A stretch of DNA of 64,000 nt from an uncultured Eubacteriales bacterium (GCA_902795275.1 CADBKQ010000011.1:94172-158171), one strand, 5' to 3'. Positions 33,168 to 41,429 are shown, numbered from the stretch's first letter. Notes: generated by a model from the letters alone, not told the origin. Made by a program: numbers and translations.

Positions 33168-33316
33168 GTTGACCGCCCTCCCTTTTCGGCTTCATTCTAT
33201 CATGAACCGCCCGAAAAATCAAGCCGCGGGGCGGCCCGGCGCTTGACGAACGCCGGAAAATACGGTAAAATGAAACCCCTTTATTGTTTGTTTCTGAACG
33301 ACTGCGGGAGGAACGC

Positions 33317-34279
33317 ATGAGTTATATTGCCGTAGATGGATTGGACAAGCGATTTACAGTCCGCAAAAAGCGCGAAAAAGGCATCCTGCGGGAAAAGACG
33401 GTGATCCACGCCCTGCAGGACGTCTCCTTTGCCGTGGAACGGGGCGAGCTGGTGGGCTACATCGGGCCGAACGGCGCGGGCAAATCCACCACGGTCAAGA
33501 TTTTAAGCGGCATCCTGACGCCCGACGGCGGCAGCGTGACCGTGGGCGGGCGCGTACCCTGGAAGGAACGCCGGGAGCATGTGCGCCACATCGGCGTGGT
33601 GTTCGGCCAGCGCAGCCAGCTTTGGTGGGACGTGCCGATTCTGGACAGCTATTCCCTGCTGAAAGACATTTACCGGATTCCGGAAAACGAATATCAGCGG
33701 CGGCTGGCCCAGCTGACCGAAGCCCTGCAATTGGGCGATTTCCTGCGCACGCCCCTGCGGCTGCTGAGCCTGGGCCAGCGGATGCGGGCGGAGCTGTGCG
33801 GGTCGCTGCTGCACGGGCCGGAATTGCTGTTCCTGGACGAGCCCACCATCGGCCTGGACGCGGTGAGCAAGCTGGCCCTGCGGGATTTCCTGAAAGAAGA
33901 GAACCGGCGCAACGGCACCACGATTCTATTGACCACCCACGACATGGAGGACATCGCCGCCCTGTGTCCACGGGTGATGGTGCTGGGCCACGGGAAAAAG
34001 CTCTACGACGGCGCGCTGCCCGAGCTTCTCTCCCGCTACGATACTCAGCGGATTCTGACCGTGCGCTATGAAGCGGAAGCGGGTTTGCCCGAACTGCCGG
34101 AGGGCTGTGCCGTAACGCAGGAGGCGGGAAATTATAAAATCACCTACGCGCCCGAAAAAATGCCCACCGCCCAATTGATCTCCCTGTTGCAAAGCGCCGG
34201 TTCCATCCGGGAATTAACGGCCCAGCCCCAGAACATCGACCACCTGATCGCCGCCATGTACCGGGAGATGGATTTATGA
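33317..34279 (+). CDS. ABC exporter ATP-binding protein (ABC-2 type)
   Basis: A 320-residue ATPase with Walker A YIGPNGAGKSTT, an ABC signature altered to LSLGQRMRAEL (LSLGQ rather than LSGGQ), Walker B LLFLDEPTIGLD and the H-loop LLTTHDMEDI. The Q-loop region GQRSQLWWD and an extra C-terminal domain after residue 240 are typical of the group that pairs with two DUF990-like permeases. The start follows GGGAGG. The first permease begins inside its stop codon (ATGA). The substrate is unknown. Confidence 0.9.
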   Translation: MSYIAVDGLDKRFTVRKKREKGILREKTVIHALQDVSFAVERGELVGYIGPNGAGKSTTVKILSGILTPDGGSVTVGGRVPWKERREHVRHIGVVFGQRSQLWWDVPILDSYSLLKDIYRIPENEYQRRLAQLTEALQLGDFLRTPLRLLSLGQRMRAELCGSLLHGPELLFLDEPTIGLDAVSKLALRDFLKEENRRNGTTILLTTHDMEDIAALCPRVMVLGHGKKLYDGALPELLSRYDTQRILTVRYEAEAGLPELPEGCAVTQEAGNYKITYAPEKMPTAQLISLLQSAGSIRELTAQPQNIDHLIAAMYREMDL

Positions 34280-35067
34280 AAGCATACTTTTCCGTGTTCC
34301 GCATGCGCTGGCGGATGGAATTGCAGTACCGGGGCGCGGTGATTGGCGGCGTGCTGTGCCAGATGTTTTTCGGGCTGATCCTGATTGCCCTGTACCGGGC
34401 GCTGTACGCCACGAAGCCCCAGGCCATGCCCATCGAATCCGTCGCCACCTACGTGTGGCTCCAGCAGGCGTTCTTCCGCATGCTGCTGGCGAGCGACGCG
34501 GATTTGCTGGACAAGATCCGCACCGGCTCCATCGCGTATGATCTTTGCCGTCCGCTGCAATTATATGGGTATTATTACGTGCGCGTGATGGCGCAGAAGC
34601 TGCTGGGCAGTCTGCTGCGGGCGACGCCCATGCTGGTGTTCGCCATGCTGCTGCCCGCGGGCTGGGGGATTCAGGGGCCGGTGTCCGGGCCGGCGTTCCT
34701 CCTGGCGGTCATGGGTTTACTGCTGGGCCTGCTATGCGTGTGCGCCCTGGAAAACATCACCATGGGCTTTACCATGCGCACCCTGGATTCCCGGGGCGTG
34801 CAGGCCATGCTGAACCTGATGATGATGACCCTCGCCGGCAACATCCTGCCGCTGACCCTGTTCCCCGATTCCTGGCAGAACGCTGTCACCCTGCTGCCCT
34901 ACGCCCAATTGCTGGACGCGCCCATCCGCCTCTATACCGGCCAGCAGCCCCTTTCCGCCGCGCCCCACATCCTGGCGGTGCAGTTCGTATGGACGCTGCT
35001 GCTCACCGGCCTGGGCCTGCTGCTCTGGCGGCAGAACCAGAAGCGGCTCGTCATCCAGGGAGGATAA
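34276..35067 (+). CDS. ABC-2 type permease, first subunit (DUF990-like)
   Basis: A 263-residue protein with six hydrophobic segments and no soluble domain. The N-terminus MKAYFSVFRMRWRMELQYRGAV and the block TGSIAYDLCRPLQLYGYYY are typical of ABC-2 permeases of the DUF990 group, which normally occur as two consecutive genes after the ATPase. It starts in the ATPase stop codon (ATGA). The usual direct join to the second permease is broken here by 374 bases holding a toxin-like locus. Confidence 0.85.
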   Translation: MKAYFSVFRMRWRMELQYRGAVIGGVLCQMFFGLILIALYRALYATKPQAMPIESVATYVWLQQAFFRMLLASDADLLDKIRTGSIAYDLCRPLQLYGYYYVRVMAQKLLGSLLRATPMLVFAMLLPAGWGIQGPVSGPAFLLAVMGLLLGLLCVCALENITMGFTMRTLDSRGVQAMLNLMMMTLAGNILPLTLFPDSWQNAVTLLPYAQLLDAPIRLYTGQQPLSAAPHILAVQFVWTLLLTGLGLLLWRQNQKRLVIQGG

Positions 35068-35088
35068 CGAACCGCATGTCTTCATCTA

Positions 35089-35117
35089 TTGACTTTAAAT
35101 TATATCTGAAATATAAT
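35089..35117 (+). promoter_or_regulatory. Promoter of the first toxin-like mRNA
   Basis: TTGACT (35089-35094), 17 bases, TATAAT (35112-35117). The predicted RNA starts near 35124, close to the hairpin CCTGCC.TTTGA/TCAAA.GGCAGG (35121-35148), leaving a leader of about 85 bases before the peptide. Confidence 0.8.
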
Positions 35118-35208
35118 AAACCTGCCATTTGAGCAATCAAACGGCAGGACAGGGAGAATACGCGGAGCTTTGCGCCTGCTGGAATACCAATGAAGGCAGG
35201 TGATGGAC

Positions 35209-35298
35209 ATGGACGGATACCAGACCACCATGGTTTGTATCGCAGCAATGACCCTCTTGCTGAAAATCATCGAGTTCATTTTGAACCTGAAAAAGTAA
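35209..35298 (+). CDS. Small hydrophobic peptide, candidate type I toxin (holin-like)
   Basis: A 29-residue peptide: an uncharged core of about 18 residues (TTMVCIAAMTLLLKIIEF) with a lysine-tipped end, NLKK. This is the size and look of the Hol_Tox/TxpA-type toxins of Firmicutes. The Shine-Dalgarno is AAGGCAGGTGAT (35193-35204), and ATG at 35209 has the best spacing; an in-frame ATG at 35203 overlaps it. GCAGG of the Shine-Dalgarno can pair with CCTGC at 35175-35179, which would hide it. A convergent antisense promoter lies downstream. Such peptides insert in the membrane; activity here is inferred. Confidence 0.65.
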   Translation: MDGYQTTMVCIAAMTLLLKIIEFILNLKK

Positions 35299-35304
35299 GC
35301 CATG

Positions 35305-35392
35305 AGAAAAGCCACCGCGTATTGCCGTACGCGGTGGCTTTGTAGCGTTTCTCACCATCAGGTGAAAAACTCCGCAGGAACACCACTCCCTG
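35305..35392 (-). ncRNA. Candidate antisense antitoxin RNA (about 85 nt)
   Basis: From the predicted start near 35392 to the T run after the shared hairpin. It overlaps the 3' end of the toxin-like mRNA, as in BsrG/SR4 and TxpA/RatA. Existence is inferred from promoter plus terminator. Confidence 0.55.
35308..35341. terminator. Bidirectional terminator shared by toxin-like mRNA and antisense RNA
   Basis: AAAGCCACCGCGT pairs perfectly with ACGCGGTGGCTTT around eight bases. The minus-strand side is followed by TTTT, the plus side only by TTT. Confidence 0.8.
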
Positions 35393-35398
35393 TCCTTT

Positions 35399-35427
35399 AT
35401 TATAACGATTTTCAACTGCAATGTCAA
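35399..35427 (-). promoter_or_regulatory. Promoter of the antisense RNA
   Basis: Minus strand: TTGACA (35427-35422), 17 bases, TATAAT (35404-35399), a consensus promoter. Its -35 box abuts the ribosome binding site of the second permease. Confidence 0.83.
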
Positions 35428-35441
35428 GGAATTTGCCAAAT

Positions 35442-36242
35442 ATGAACACCATCAAATTATATTTCCGTTCCATGGGGATGCTGGTGAAAAGCCAACTGCA
35501 GTATCCCGCCTCCTTCTGTATGCAGACGCTGGCCCAGCTGGTGATGGAAGCCGGGGAAATGCTGGCGGTGATCCTGATTGTGGATCGGTTCGAGCGGCTG
35601 AACCAGTGGATGCCGGGGGATTTGTTTTTCTTCTTTGGCATGATGTCCGTCACGTTCTATCTGACGGAATTCTTCGGGCGGGGCGTGACGGGCAACTTTC
35701 CCTCCCTGGTGCGGTCGGGGCAATTGGATACATTGCTTCTGCGGCCACGGGGCGTGCTGACGCAAGTGTTATGCAGTGCCATCGACCCCCGGCGCATCGC
35801 CTGCATCGCCGTTGGAACTGCGGCGCTGGTGATCGGCAGCCGCATGTCGGGTGTTCAATGGACGTTCCTGAAAGCGCTGGCCATGGTGGAATCCATTCTG
35901 CTGGGGATACTGCTGGTGCTGGGGCTGTTCCTGATCGAAGCGGTGTTCAGCATCCATTCAGTCAAATCGGTGGAGCTGGTGAACGCGCTGACCTACGGCG
36001 GACGCAGCGCCTGCCAGTACCCCATCGACATATTCCCCCGGCCCCTGCGGGTGCTGTTTACGGTGATCGCGCCATTCGCCCTGACGCTGCATGTGCCCGC
36101 CGCATACATTTTGGGCAAGCCCCTCTACGGCTGGCCCGACTGGACGGCCTTCGTCACGCCCCTGGCCGGGGCCGCGCTGTTCGGCGTGATGTATCTGGTG
36201 TTTCAAAAAGCCATGAAGTTTTATAGGTCAACGGGAAGCTGA
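35442..36242 (+). CDS. ABC-2 type permease, second subunit (DUF990-like)
   Basis: A 266-residue protein with six hydrophobic segments: MNTIKLYFRSMGMLVKSQLQYPASF at the start, then GRGVTGNFPSLVRSGQLDTLLLRPRGV, a hallmark of the DUF990-type partner. ATG at 35442 follows AGGAA by ten bases; an in-frame ATG at 35421 lacks one. It completes the exporter with the ATPase at 33317 and the permease at 34276 but is separated from them by the toxin-like locus, so it may rely on read-through or an unseen promoter. Confidence 0.86.
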   Translation: MNTIKLYFRSMGMLVKSQLQYPASFCMQTLAQLVMEAGEMLAVILIVDRFERLNQWMPGDLFFFFGMMSVTFYLTEFFGRGVTGNFPSLVRSGQLDTLLLRPRGVLTQVLCSAIDPRRIACIAVGTAALVIGSRMSGVQWTFLKALAMVESILLGILLVLGLFLIEAVFSIHSVKSVELVNALTYGGRSACQYPIDIFPRPLRVLFTVIAPFALTLHVPAAYILGKPLYGWPDWTAFVTPLAGAALFGVMYLVFQKAMKFYRSTGS

Positions 36243-36248
36243 TGGATT

Positions 36249-36345
36249 CAGAGCGCAGAGTACAGAGTTCAGAGTACAGATAATTTTGTCTAACCCATGG
36301 GAGAACTGAGACTGAACGAGTATATAAATCTGTACTCTGTACTCT
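36249..36345. repeat. Heptad inverted-repeat element H3 (CAGAGTA type)
   Basis: Left arm CAGAGCG, CAGAGTA, CAGAGTT, CAGAGTA, CAGA (36249-36280); right arm TCTGTACTCTGTACTCT (36329-36345). The heptad sequence is unrelated to H1 and H2 but the period and inverted layout are the same. It fills the gap before recO. Confidence 0.82.
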
Positions 36346-36379
36346 CTTTCTTTACGTCTGCAATGAAAGAAGTGATCCT

Positions 36380-37108
36380 ATGCCATCGATCATCACCCAG
36401 GCCATCGTGCTGCGGCACGCGGACTACCGGGAGCATGACCGGATGCTGACGCTTTTGTCGCCCTCCATGGGGCGCATCGAGGCGGTGTGCCGGGGCTGCA
36501 AGCGGCCCCAAAGCCCGCTGCTGGCAGCCAGCGAATGGTTCGCCCTGGGCGAGTATGTGCTCTACGCGGGCAAGGGGCGGATGAACGTGTCCTCCTGCAA
36601 TGTGACGGAGAGCTTCTATCCCCTGCGCACGGACTATGACCGACTGAAATACGCCACCTATATCCTGTCCGTGGCCGAAGCCGCCGCCCAGCCGGGCGAG
36701 CGGACGGTGGAGCTGTTCACGCTGCTGGCCCGTTCCCTGTCCCGCCTGGCTTACACGGACAAGGACGCCCAGGCCGTGACCGCCGCGTTCCTGCTGCACT
36801 TCTCCGCCATCAGCGGATACCGGCCCCGGCTGTCCCACTGCGTCAGCTGCGGCAGGCGCGTGGAGGACGAGGAGATCCGGCTCCTGGACATTGAGGAAGG
36901 CGGCCTGCTCTGCATGAACTGCCAGAGCAGCCTGCGCCCCGCCCGGCCCGTCACTCCGGCACAAGTGCGCTGGATGCGGGACGTATTGCAGCGGGGCATC
37001 GACAAAACCGACCTGCCGGAAACCGACGCACCCGGCGCTGTGCTGGGCGAGTATGTGGAAACGCGCATGGAAAAGCCCCTCCGGCACGAGGGGCTTTGGC
37101 TGTCATGA
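36380..37108 (+). CDS. recO: DNA repair protein RecO
   Basis: A 242-residue RecO, which with RecR loads RecA onto single-stranded DNA. It has the N-terminal OB-fold (ITQAIVLRHADYREHDRMLTLLS, MGRIEAVCRGCKRP) and the zinc-binding pair CVSCGRR and CMNCQSSL in the C-terminal half. The gene end contains a perfect hairpin, AAAGCCCCTC/GAGGGGCTTT (37072-37097), inside the last codons, without a T run. It converges with pgsA. Confidence 0.93.
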   Translation: MPSIITQAIVLRHADYREHDRMLTLLSPSMGRIEAVCRGCKRPQSPLLAASEWFALGEYVLYAGKGRMNVSSCNVTESFYPLRTDYDRLKYATYILSVAEAAAQPGERTVELFTLLARSLSRLAYTDKDAQAVTAAFLLHFSAISGYRPRLSHCVSCGRRVEDEEIRLLDIEEGGLLCMNCQSSLRPARPVTPAQVRWMRDVLQRGIDKTDLPETDAPGAVLGEYVETRMEKPLRHEGLWLS

Positions 37109-37123
37109 TGTTTTGCGGAAAAA

Positions 37124-37711
37124 TCATTCTATATTCTTTTCGTTTTCCATCCTGGCGTTGGCTTCTTTATTCAGCCTGAGCGCGATATCAATATAGTAGA
37201 CCAGCGCGATGAGGGTCAGCGCGACGCCCGCCCAGACCAGATAAACATGCAGCGGGAAACCAAGATGCTTCAGAATCCATTCATGGAAGAAGCAGCTCAG
37301 CAGCGAGCACACCACCACCGTCTGGGCCAGCTTGCCAATCCATTTGGAATACACCACGACCTTTTTGCTGTACAGAATCAGGCCGCCCACCACCATGGTG
37401 CCTTCTTTCAGCAGCAGCAGCACCGGCGCGGGCCAGGGAATGATGCCCTTCACCGTCAGCGACAGCATCACGCTCAGGGACATCAGCTTGTCCGCCAGTG
37501 GGTCCATCAGCTTGCCAAAGTCAGTAATCAGGTTGAACTTCCGCGCGATCCACCCATCCGCCACGTCCGTCAGGCTGGCGACGGCAAACACACCCAGCGC
37601 CCAATAATATTGATCATTCAGAATGAAGTACCAATAAACCGGAATGAGCGCCAGCCGGATCATGGTGAGCACGTTGGGCACATTCCAGATGTTTTCCTTC
37701 TTTCCGGACAC
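37124..37711 (-). CDS. pgsA: CDP-diacylglycerol--glycerol-3-phosphate 3-phosphatidyltransferase
   Basis: A 195-residue membrane enzyme that makes phosphatidylglycerol phosphate. The CDP-alcohol phosphotransferase motif is complete: DGWIARKFNLITDFGKLMD followed by PLADK, that is DG..AR...G...D...D. NVPNVLTMIRLALIPVYWYF is the typical N-terminus. Six hydrophobic segments fit the family. It is transcribed toward recO and stands alone; no terminator is clear. Confidence 0.92.
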   Translation of the reverse strand: MSGKKENIWNVPNVLTMIRLALIPVYWYFILNDQYYWALGVFAVASLTDVADGWIARKFNLITDFGKLMDPLADKLMSLSVMLSLTVKGIIPWPAPVLLLLKEGTMVVGGLILYSKKVVVYSKWIGKLAQTVVVCSLLSCFFHEWILKHLGFPLHVYLVWAGVALTLIALVYYIDIALRLNKEANARMENEKNIE

Positions 37712-37880
37712 CGTTCAGTCAACTCCTATGGGAAAAATGGCGATGAAGCGGCACGCCAAAAGCACGGCTTTCATGGCCTGGAACATTATAGCATTATCCC
37801 GTGTTTTTTTCAATGGGTTTCCCGGAATGATCCAGGGCTTATGCATAAATTACGAAAATGTGAACAATGACGATCCAAAA

Positions 37881-37994
37881 GCCTTCCCCTTGAGGGGAAG
37901 GTGGGCCGCGAAGCGGCTCGGATGAGGTGTTTATGAGATAAAAACACCTCATCAGTCAGCCTGACGGCTGACAGCTTCCCCTCAAGGGGAAGCC
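37881..37994. repeat. Intergenic multi-hairpin repeat (CTTCCCC type)
   Basis: Outer arms CTTCCCCTTGAGGGGAAG (37883-37900) and CTTCCCCTCAAGGGGAAG (37975-37992) enclose the smaller hairpins GCCGCGAAGCGGC, GATGAGGTGTTT/AAACACCTCATC and GTCAGCCTGACGGCTGAC. It closely resembles a repeat I associate with intergenic regions of many gut clostridia. It accounts for most of the 425-base gap between pgsA and the sugar permease gene; the rest shows nothing except a terminator. Confidence 0.7.
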
Positions 37995-38080
37995 TTCTGG
38001 GTCATCCTCTGCATCTTCGTAGTGATTTGTTTATTCGTGCGGAAGCTACGCGAAATGGTCGATAACAGAATCAGATACAG

Positions 38081-38120
38081 AAAAACCCGTCCTTCTGGAA
38101 TTGCGGAAAGACGGGTTTTT
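38081..38120 (-). terminator. Terminator of the sugar ABC transporter operon
   Basis: AAAAACCCGTC and GACGGGTTTTT form the stem; on the minus strand it ends in TTTTT. Confidence 0.85.
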
Positions 38121-38136
38121 ACACTGTATAAATCGT

Positions 38137-39009
38137 TTATCCCTTGACCGCGCCGGCGATGAAGCTGTCCTGAATGCGCTTGCTCAGGAACACGTACACC
38201 AGCAGGGTGGGGATGGTGGCCAGAGCCAGGGCCGCGCCGATGGGGCCCCAGTCGGTGGTGTACTGGCCGGACAGGGCCTGCACGCCGACAGGCAGGGTCT
38301 TGATACGGTCATCGCTGATGAACACGTTGGCGAACATCAATTCATTCCAGCATTGGAGAAATGTGTAAATGCCCACCGTGGCGATGGCGGGCGTCATCAG
38401 CGGCACGATCACCCGGAAGAAGATGCCCCATACGCCGCAGCCGTCCAGGAAGGCGGCCTCGTCCAGGTCGTAGGGAATATCACCCATGAAGCCGGTGCAG
38501 ATCAGGATGCCCATGGACAGGGAGAAGGCCGAATAGGGGATGATCACGGCCCAATAGGTGCTGAGCATATGCAGCTTGGACAGGGTGACGTAGATGGGGA
38601 CAATGGAAGCGTGGATGGGGATGGTGAGGCCCAGCATGAAGAACTTATTCATGGTCTTGCGGCCTTTCCACACCAGCCGCGTCAGGGCATAAGTCGCCAT
38701 GAAGGAGGCGACCAGCGTGATGGCGATGGTAGCGGCGGCCACGATGATGCTGTTCAGGAAATAGACGTACATGTGGCCGGTGTTCAGCGCCTGGGTGTAG
38801 TTGCTCCACAGCCAGTACTTGGGCAGGCCCACCACGTTTTCGCCGAAGATTTCAGCATTGTTTTTGAGGGAGAACGTGATCATCCAGTACACCGGGAACA
38901 CGCTGATCAGCGCCCAGAGAATCAGGCCCGCGTACACCAGGATATCCGACATCTTGAATTTGTGGCCTTCTTCCAGGCTGGGCATTTGGGCTTTCTTTGC
39001 AAGGCTCAT
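38137..39009 (-). CDS. Carbohydrate ABC transporter permease (MalG-like)
   Basis: A 290-residue permease with six hydrophobic segments and the EAA loop EAAFLDGCGVWGIFFRVIVP that contacts the ATPase. MYVYFLNSIIVAAATIAIT is typical of the MalG/CUT1 class. The start at 39009 follows AAGGAGGAG within the end of the upstream permease (TAAGATG junction). It is last in the order binding protein, MalF-like, MalG-like. No ATPase gene is present; CUT1 systems often use a shared MsmK-type ATPase encoded elsewhere. Confidence 0.92.
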   Translation of the reverse strand: MSLAKKAQMPSLEEGHKFKMSDILVYAGLILWALISVFPVYWMITFSLKNNAEIFGENVVGLPKYWLWSNYTQALNTGHMYVYFLNSIIVAAATIAITLVASFMATYALTRLVWKGRKTMNKFFMLGLTIPIHASIVPIYVTLSKLHMLSTYWAVIIPYSAFSLSMGILICTGFMGDIPYDLDEAAFLDGCGVWGIFFRVIVPLMTPAIATVGIYTFLQCWNELMFANVFISDDRIKTLPVGVQALSGQYTTDWGPIGAALALATIPTLLVYVFLSKRIQDSFIAGAVKG

Positions 39010-39010
39010 C

Positions 39011-39892
39011 TTATTTCTCCTCCTTGAAAGCAAGGCTGATCAGCAGCGCGAAGGCGAAGCACAGGATAATCAGCATCACCGCGATGGTGCTGCCCATGCC
39101 GTAGCGGTTGCGCAGGAAAAGCATACTGATCATCAGGGTGCTTGGCACCTCGGTGGCGTGGAAGGGGCCGCCGTTGGTGAGCACGTAAATCAGGTCGAAG
39201 GATTTGAGCGAGCCGGTCACGGCGAAAATCACGCTGACCCGCAGGATGGGCTTGATATAAGGGATGATGATGTAGCGGTTCACCTGGCTCTCGGTGCATC
39301 CGTCCAGCATGGCGGCCTCGTTGAGTTCCGGCGGCACGCCCTTCACGCCCGCGTACATGAGCAGCATGTGATAGCCCACGTACTGCCACAGAATGGGTAC
39401 GAAGCACGCGCCCAGGGCGGTTTCTTTGGTACCCAGCCAGATGCGCGTCCAGGATTCCAGCCCCAGCGAGCGCAGCGCCACGTTCAGCAGGCCGTATTCC
39501 GGGTTATAAATTTTCAGCCACAGCTGGCCGATAACCACCGTGGAAATCAGCACCGGCATAAAATACACGGACAGGAACGCCCGCTCGCCGGGGATTTTCT
39601 TGCCCAGCTTCAGCGCCAGCAGCAGCGCCAGCGGCAGCTGGATAAACACGGACAAAAGCGCCAGCAGCAGCGAATTGCCCAGCGCCTTCATGAACCCGAT
39701 GGACTTGCTGGTAAACAGCTCCACATAGTTTTTCACGCCGATAAAGTCCGTCAGCGGATAGCCCACCTTCCAGTTGAAAAAGCTGTAATAGGCAGACATG
39801 ATGATCGGCGCGATCAGAACCCCGATGAAGAGAATCAGCGCAGGCAGCAGAAACGCGAAAATGCTCAGCTTGTAGCCTATGGTTCTTTTCAT
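39011..39892 (-). CDS. Carbohydrate ABC transporter permease (MalF-like)
   Basis: A 293-residue permease: MKRTIGYKLSIFAFLLPALILFIG, six hydrophobic segments and the EAA loop NEAAMLDGCTESQVNRYIIIP. LTNGGPFHATEVPSTLM is the usual CUT1 MalF-like block. It lies between the binding-protein gene and the MalG-like gene on the same strand. A strong stem-loop before it probably lowers its expression relative to the binding protein. Confidence 0.92.
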   Translation of the reverse strand: MKRTIGYKLSIFAFLLPALILFIGVLIAPIIMSAYYSFFNWKVGYPLTDFIGVKNYVELFTSKSIGFMKALGNSLLLALLSVFIQLPLALLLALKLGKKIPGERAFLSVYFMPVLISTVVIGQLWLKIYNPEYGLLNVALRSLGLESWTRIWLGTKETALGACFVPILWQYVGYHMLLMYAGVKGVPPELNEAAMLDGCTESQVNRYIIIPYIKPILRVSVIFAVTGSLKSFDLIYVLTNGGPFHATEVPSTLMISMLFLRNRYGMGSTIAVMLIILCFAFALLISLAFKEEK

Positions 39893-39919
39893 TTCCTGTG
39901 CTCCCTTTCAGAAAAAGAG

Positions 39920-39964
39920 GGAGACGATCCCGCAAGGGCTTCCCACCGGCGCGGGATCGTCTCC
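39920..39964 (-). terminator. Intercistronic stem-loop/partial terminator between binding protein and permease genes
   Basis: GGAGACGATCCCGC pairs perfectly with GCGGGATCGTCTCC; on the minus strand TCTTTTTCTG follows. Such hairpins give more binding protein than permease. Confidence 0.78.
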
Positions 39965-39999
39965 TTTTACTTAGCTATGCGGTTGTAACCCTTTCAGGA

Positions 40000-41238
40000 T
40001 TACTGCAGGTCGCCGGCCAGGCCCTCGATGAAGCCCGCGCCGTCGATCGCGCAGCCGTACACCTGGGACACATAGTCCAGATAGGTGTTGGCGGGGTCAG
40101 CGCTCATGGCGGTGTCGCCGAAGAGCACCATGCCTTCGGATTCGGCAACGATCTTGGCCACGTCGGAAACCAGGGCCTTCACAGCGCTGGTGTCGTAGTC
40201 AGGCGTCCAGGCGGGCAGACCGGAACCGGCCAGATAGCCGTAGTGGCAGATGCCGCGGCCCAGTTCAAAAGCGGCCTGAGCAGCCAGTTCAACGTTCTTG
40301 GAGTGGGAGGACACAGCCAGCGTGTCGGAGGGGCCGCCGATGACCTGGCCGTAGGTGGCCTTTTCAGCGTTCATCACGGGGAACAGGGCGACCTGGAAGT
40401 TGCCTTCCGCGTCGTTCACTTCGCCGCAGTTCCAGGAGCCGTTCTGATAGAAGGCATACTTGCCGGCGATGAAGTTGGCTTTCACTTCGTCATTGCCCAG
40501 GGCCATGCCGTTGGGATCGAAGTAACCCTTGTTGATCATTTCCTGGAAGGTGGCCACGGCGGTGGCGATGCCTTCGTTGTTCCAGGTGGCCTTGCCAGCG
40601 AACACGTCGTTCAGGGCTTCGTAGCCGATGGTCTTTTCAATGATGGGCTCAAGGTATTCGGTCACGCACCAGGTTTCCTTGCCAGCGCAGCCGAAGGGGG
40701 TGATGCCCGCGGCGACCAGCGCGTCACAGCAGGCGGTCAGGTCTTCGTAGGTCTGGGGCACATGATCCCAGCCAGCCTTGGCCAGCAGATCCATGTTGGC
40801 GAACAGGGTCACGATGTTCATGGTGAGCGGCACGCCGTAGTGCTTTCCGCCATAGGAGGCGTTCTGCAGCATCACTTCGGGCAGCTGATCGGCGAAGGGC
40901 TTGTAAGCTTCGTCCAGGCAGTAAGCGGTGCCCATGTCAGCGAAGTCGCCCAGGAAGGCGCCAGCCCAGGTGAAGAAGATGTCCGGCAGGGAGTCGGGAT
41001 CGGACATGGCGGACTTGATCTTGGTCTTGTAGGACTGGTTCTCAAAGGCTTCCCACTTGATCTCGATGTCGGGATGGGCGGCCTCGAATTCGGCGATGGC
41101 CTTTTCGTAGGCGGGACGGTTGGCGTCGCTTTCGGTAGCGATGCACCACATGGTCAGGGTGGTCTTTTCATCAGCGAAAACGCTGGTCATGGACAGCAGC
41201 ATGATGGCTGCCAGCAGCAGGGCGACAAACTTCTTCAT
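40000..41238 (-). CDS. Carbohydrate ABC transporter substrate-binding protein without lipobox
   Basis: A 412-residue SBP_bac_1-type protein. The signal peptide MKKFVALLLAAIMLLSMTSVFAD has an AD cleavage end and no Cys, so it is not a lipoprotein, unusual for a Gram-positive solute-binding protein. TLTMWCIATESDANRPAYEKAI and FEAAHPDIEIKWE are typical of sugar-binding CUT1 members; IAGKYAFYQNGSWN is the conserved late block. The substrate is not readable. AAGGAGG precedes the ATG. A leader of about 185 bases separates it from its promoter. Confidence 0.9.
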   Translation of the reverse strand: MKKFVALLLAAIMLLSMTSVFADEKTTLTMWCIATESDANRPAYEKAIAEFEAAHPDIEIKWEAFENQSYKTKIKSAMSDPDSLPDIFFTWAGAFLGDFADMGTAYCLDEAYKPFADQLPEVMLQNASYGGKHYGVPLTMNIVTLFANMDLLAKAGWDHVPQTYEDLTACCDALVAAGITPFGCAGKETWCVTEYLEPIIEKTIGYEALNDVFAGKATWNNEGIATAVATFQEMINKGYFDPNGMALGNDEVKANFIAGKYAFYQNGSWNCGEVNDAEGNFQVALFPVMNAEKATYGQVIGGPSDTLAVSSHSKNVELAAQAAFELGRGICHYGYLAGSGLPAWTPDYDTSAVKALVSDVAKIVAESEGMVLFGDTAMSADPANTYLDYVSQVYGCAIDGAGFIEGLAGDLQ

Positions 41239-41429
41239 GGGTAATCCTCCTTATCAAGATGCTTTGGGGTACAATGAAGCGATGAGGAATGTTCAGGCGA
41301 GGCCTGCTTGTCGATCTTGCGGAACGGCTTTGAGGGAAGAAATCCCGAAAAATTCTTTGATTCCGATTTTTCCGGTTCCCTGATCCTCCGTTTCCGTTTC
41401 GATCTATAACATTCCTTTTGACGGGTTTT

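Noticed and set aside
37072..37097. Terminator inside the end of recO
   Set aside because: The hairpin is perfect but is not followed by a T run on either strand, so termination is doubtful; noted under recO only.
41239..41429. Riboswitch in the 185-base leader of the sugar-binding protein gene
   Set aside because: No strong conserved hairpins or terminator/antiterminator pair were found in the leader.
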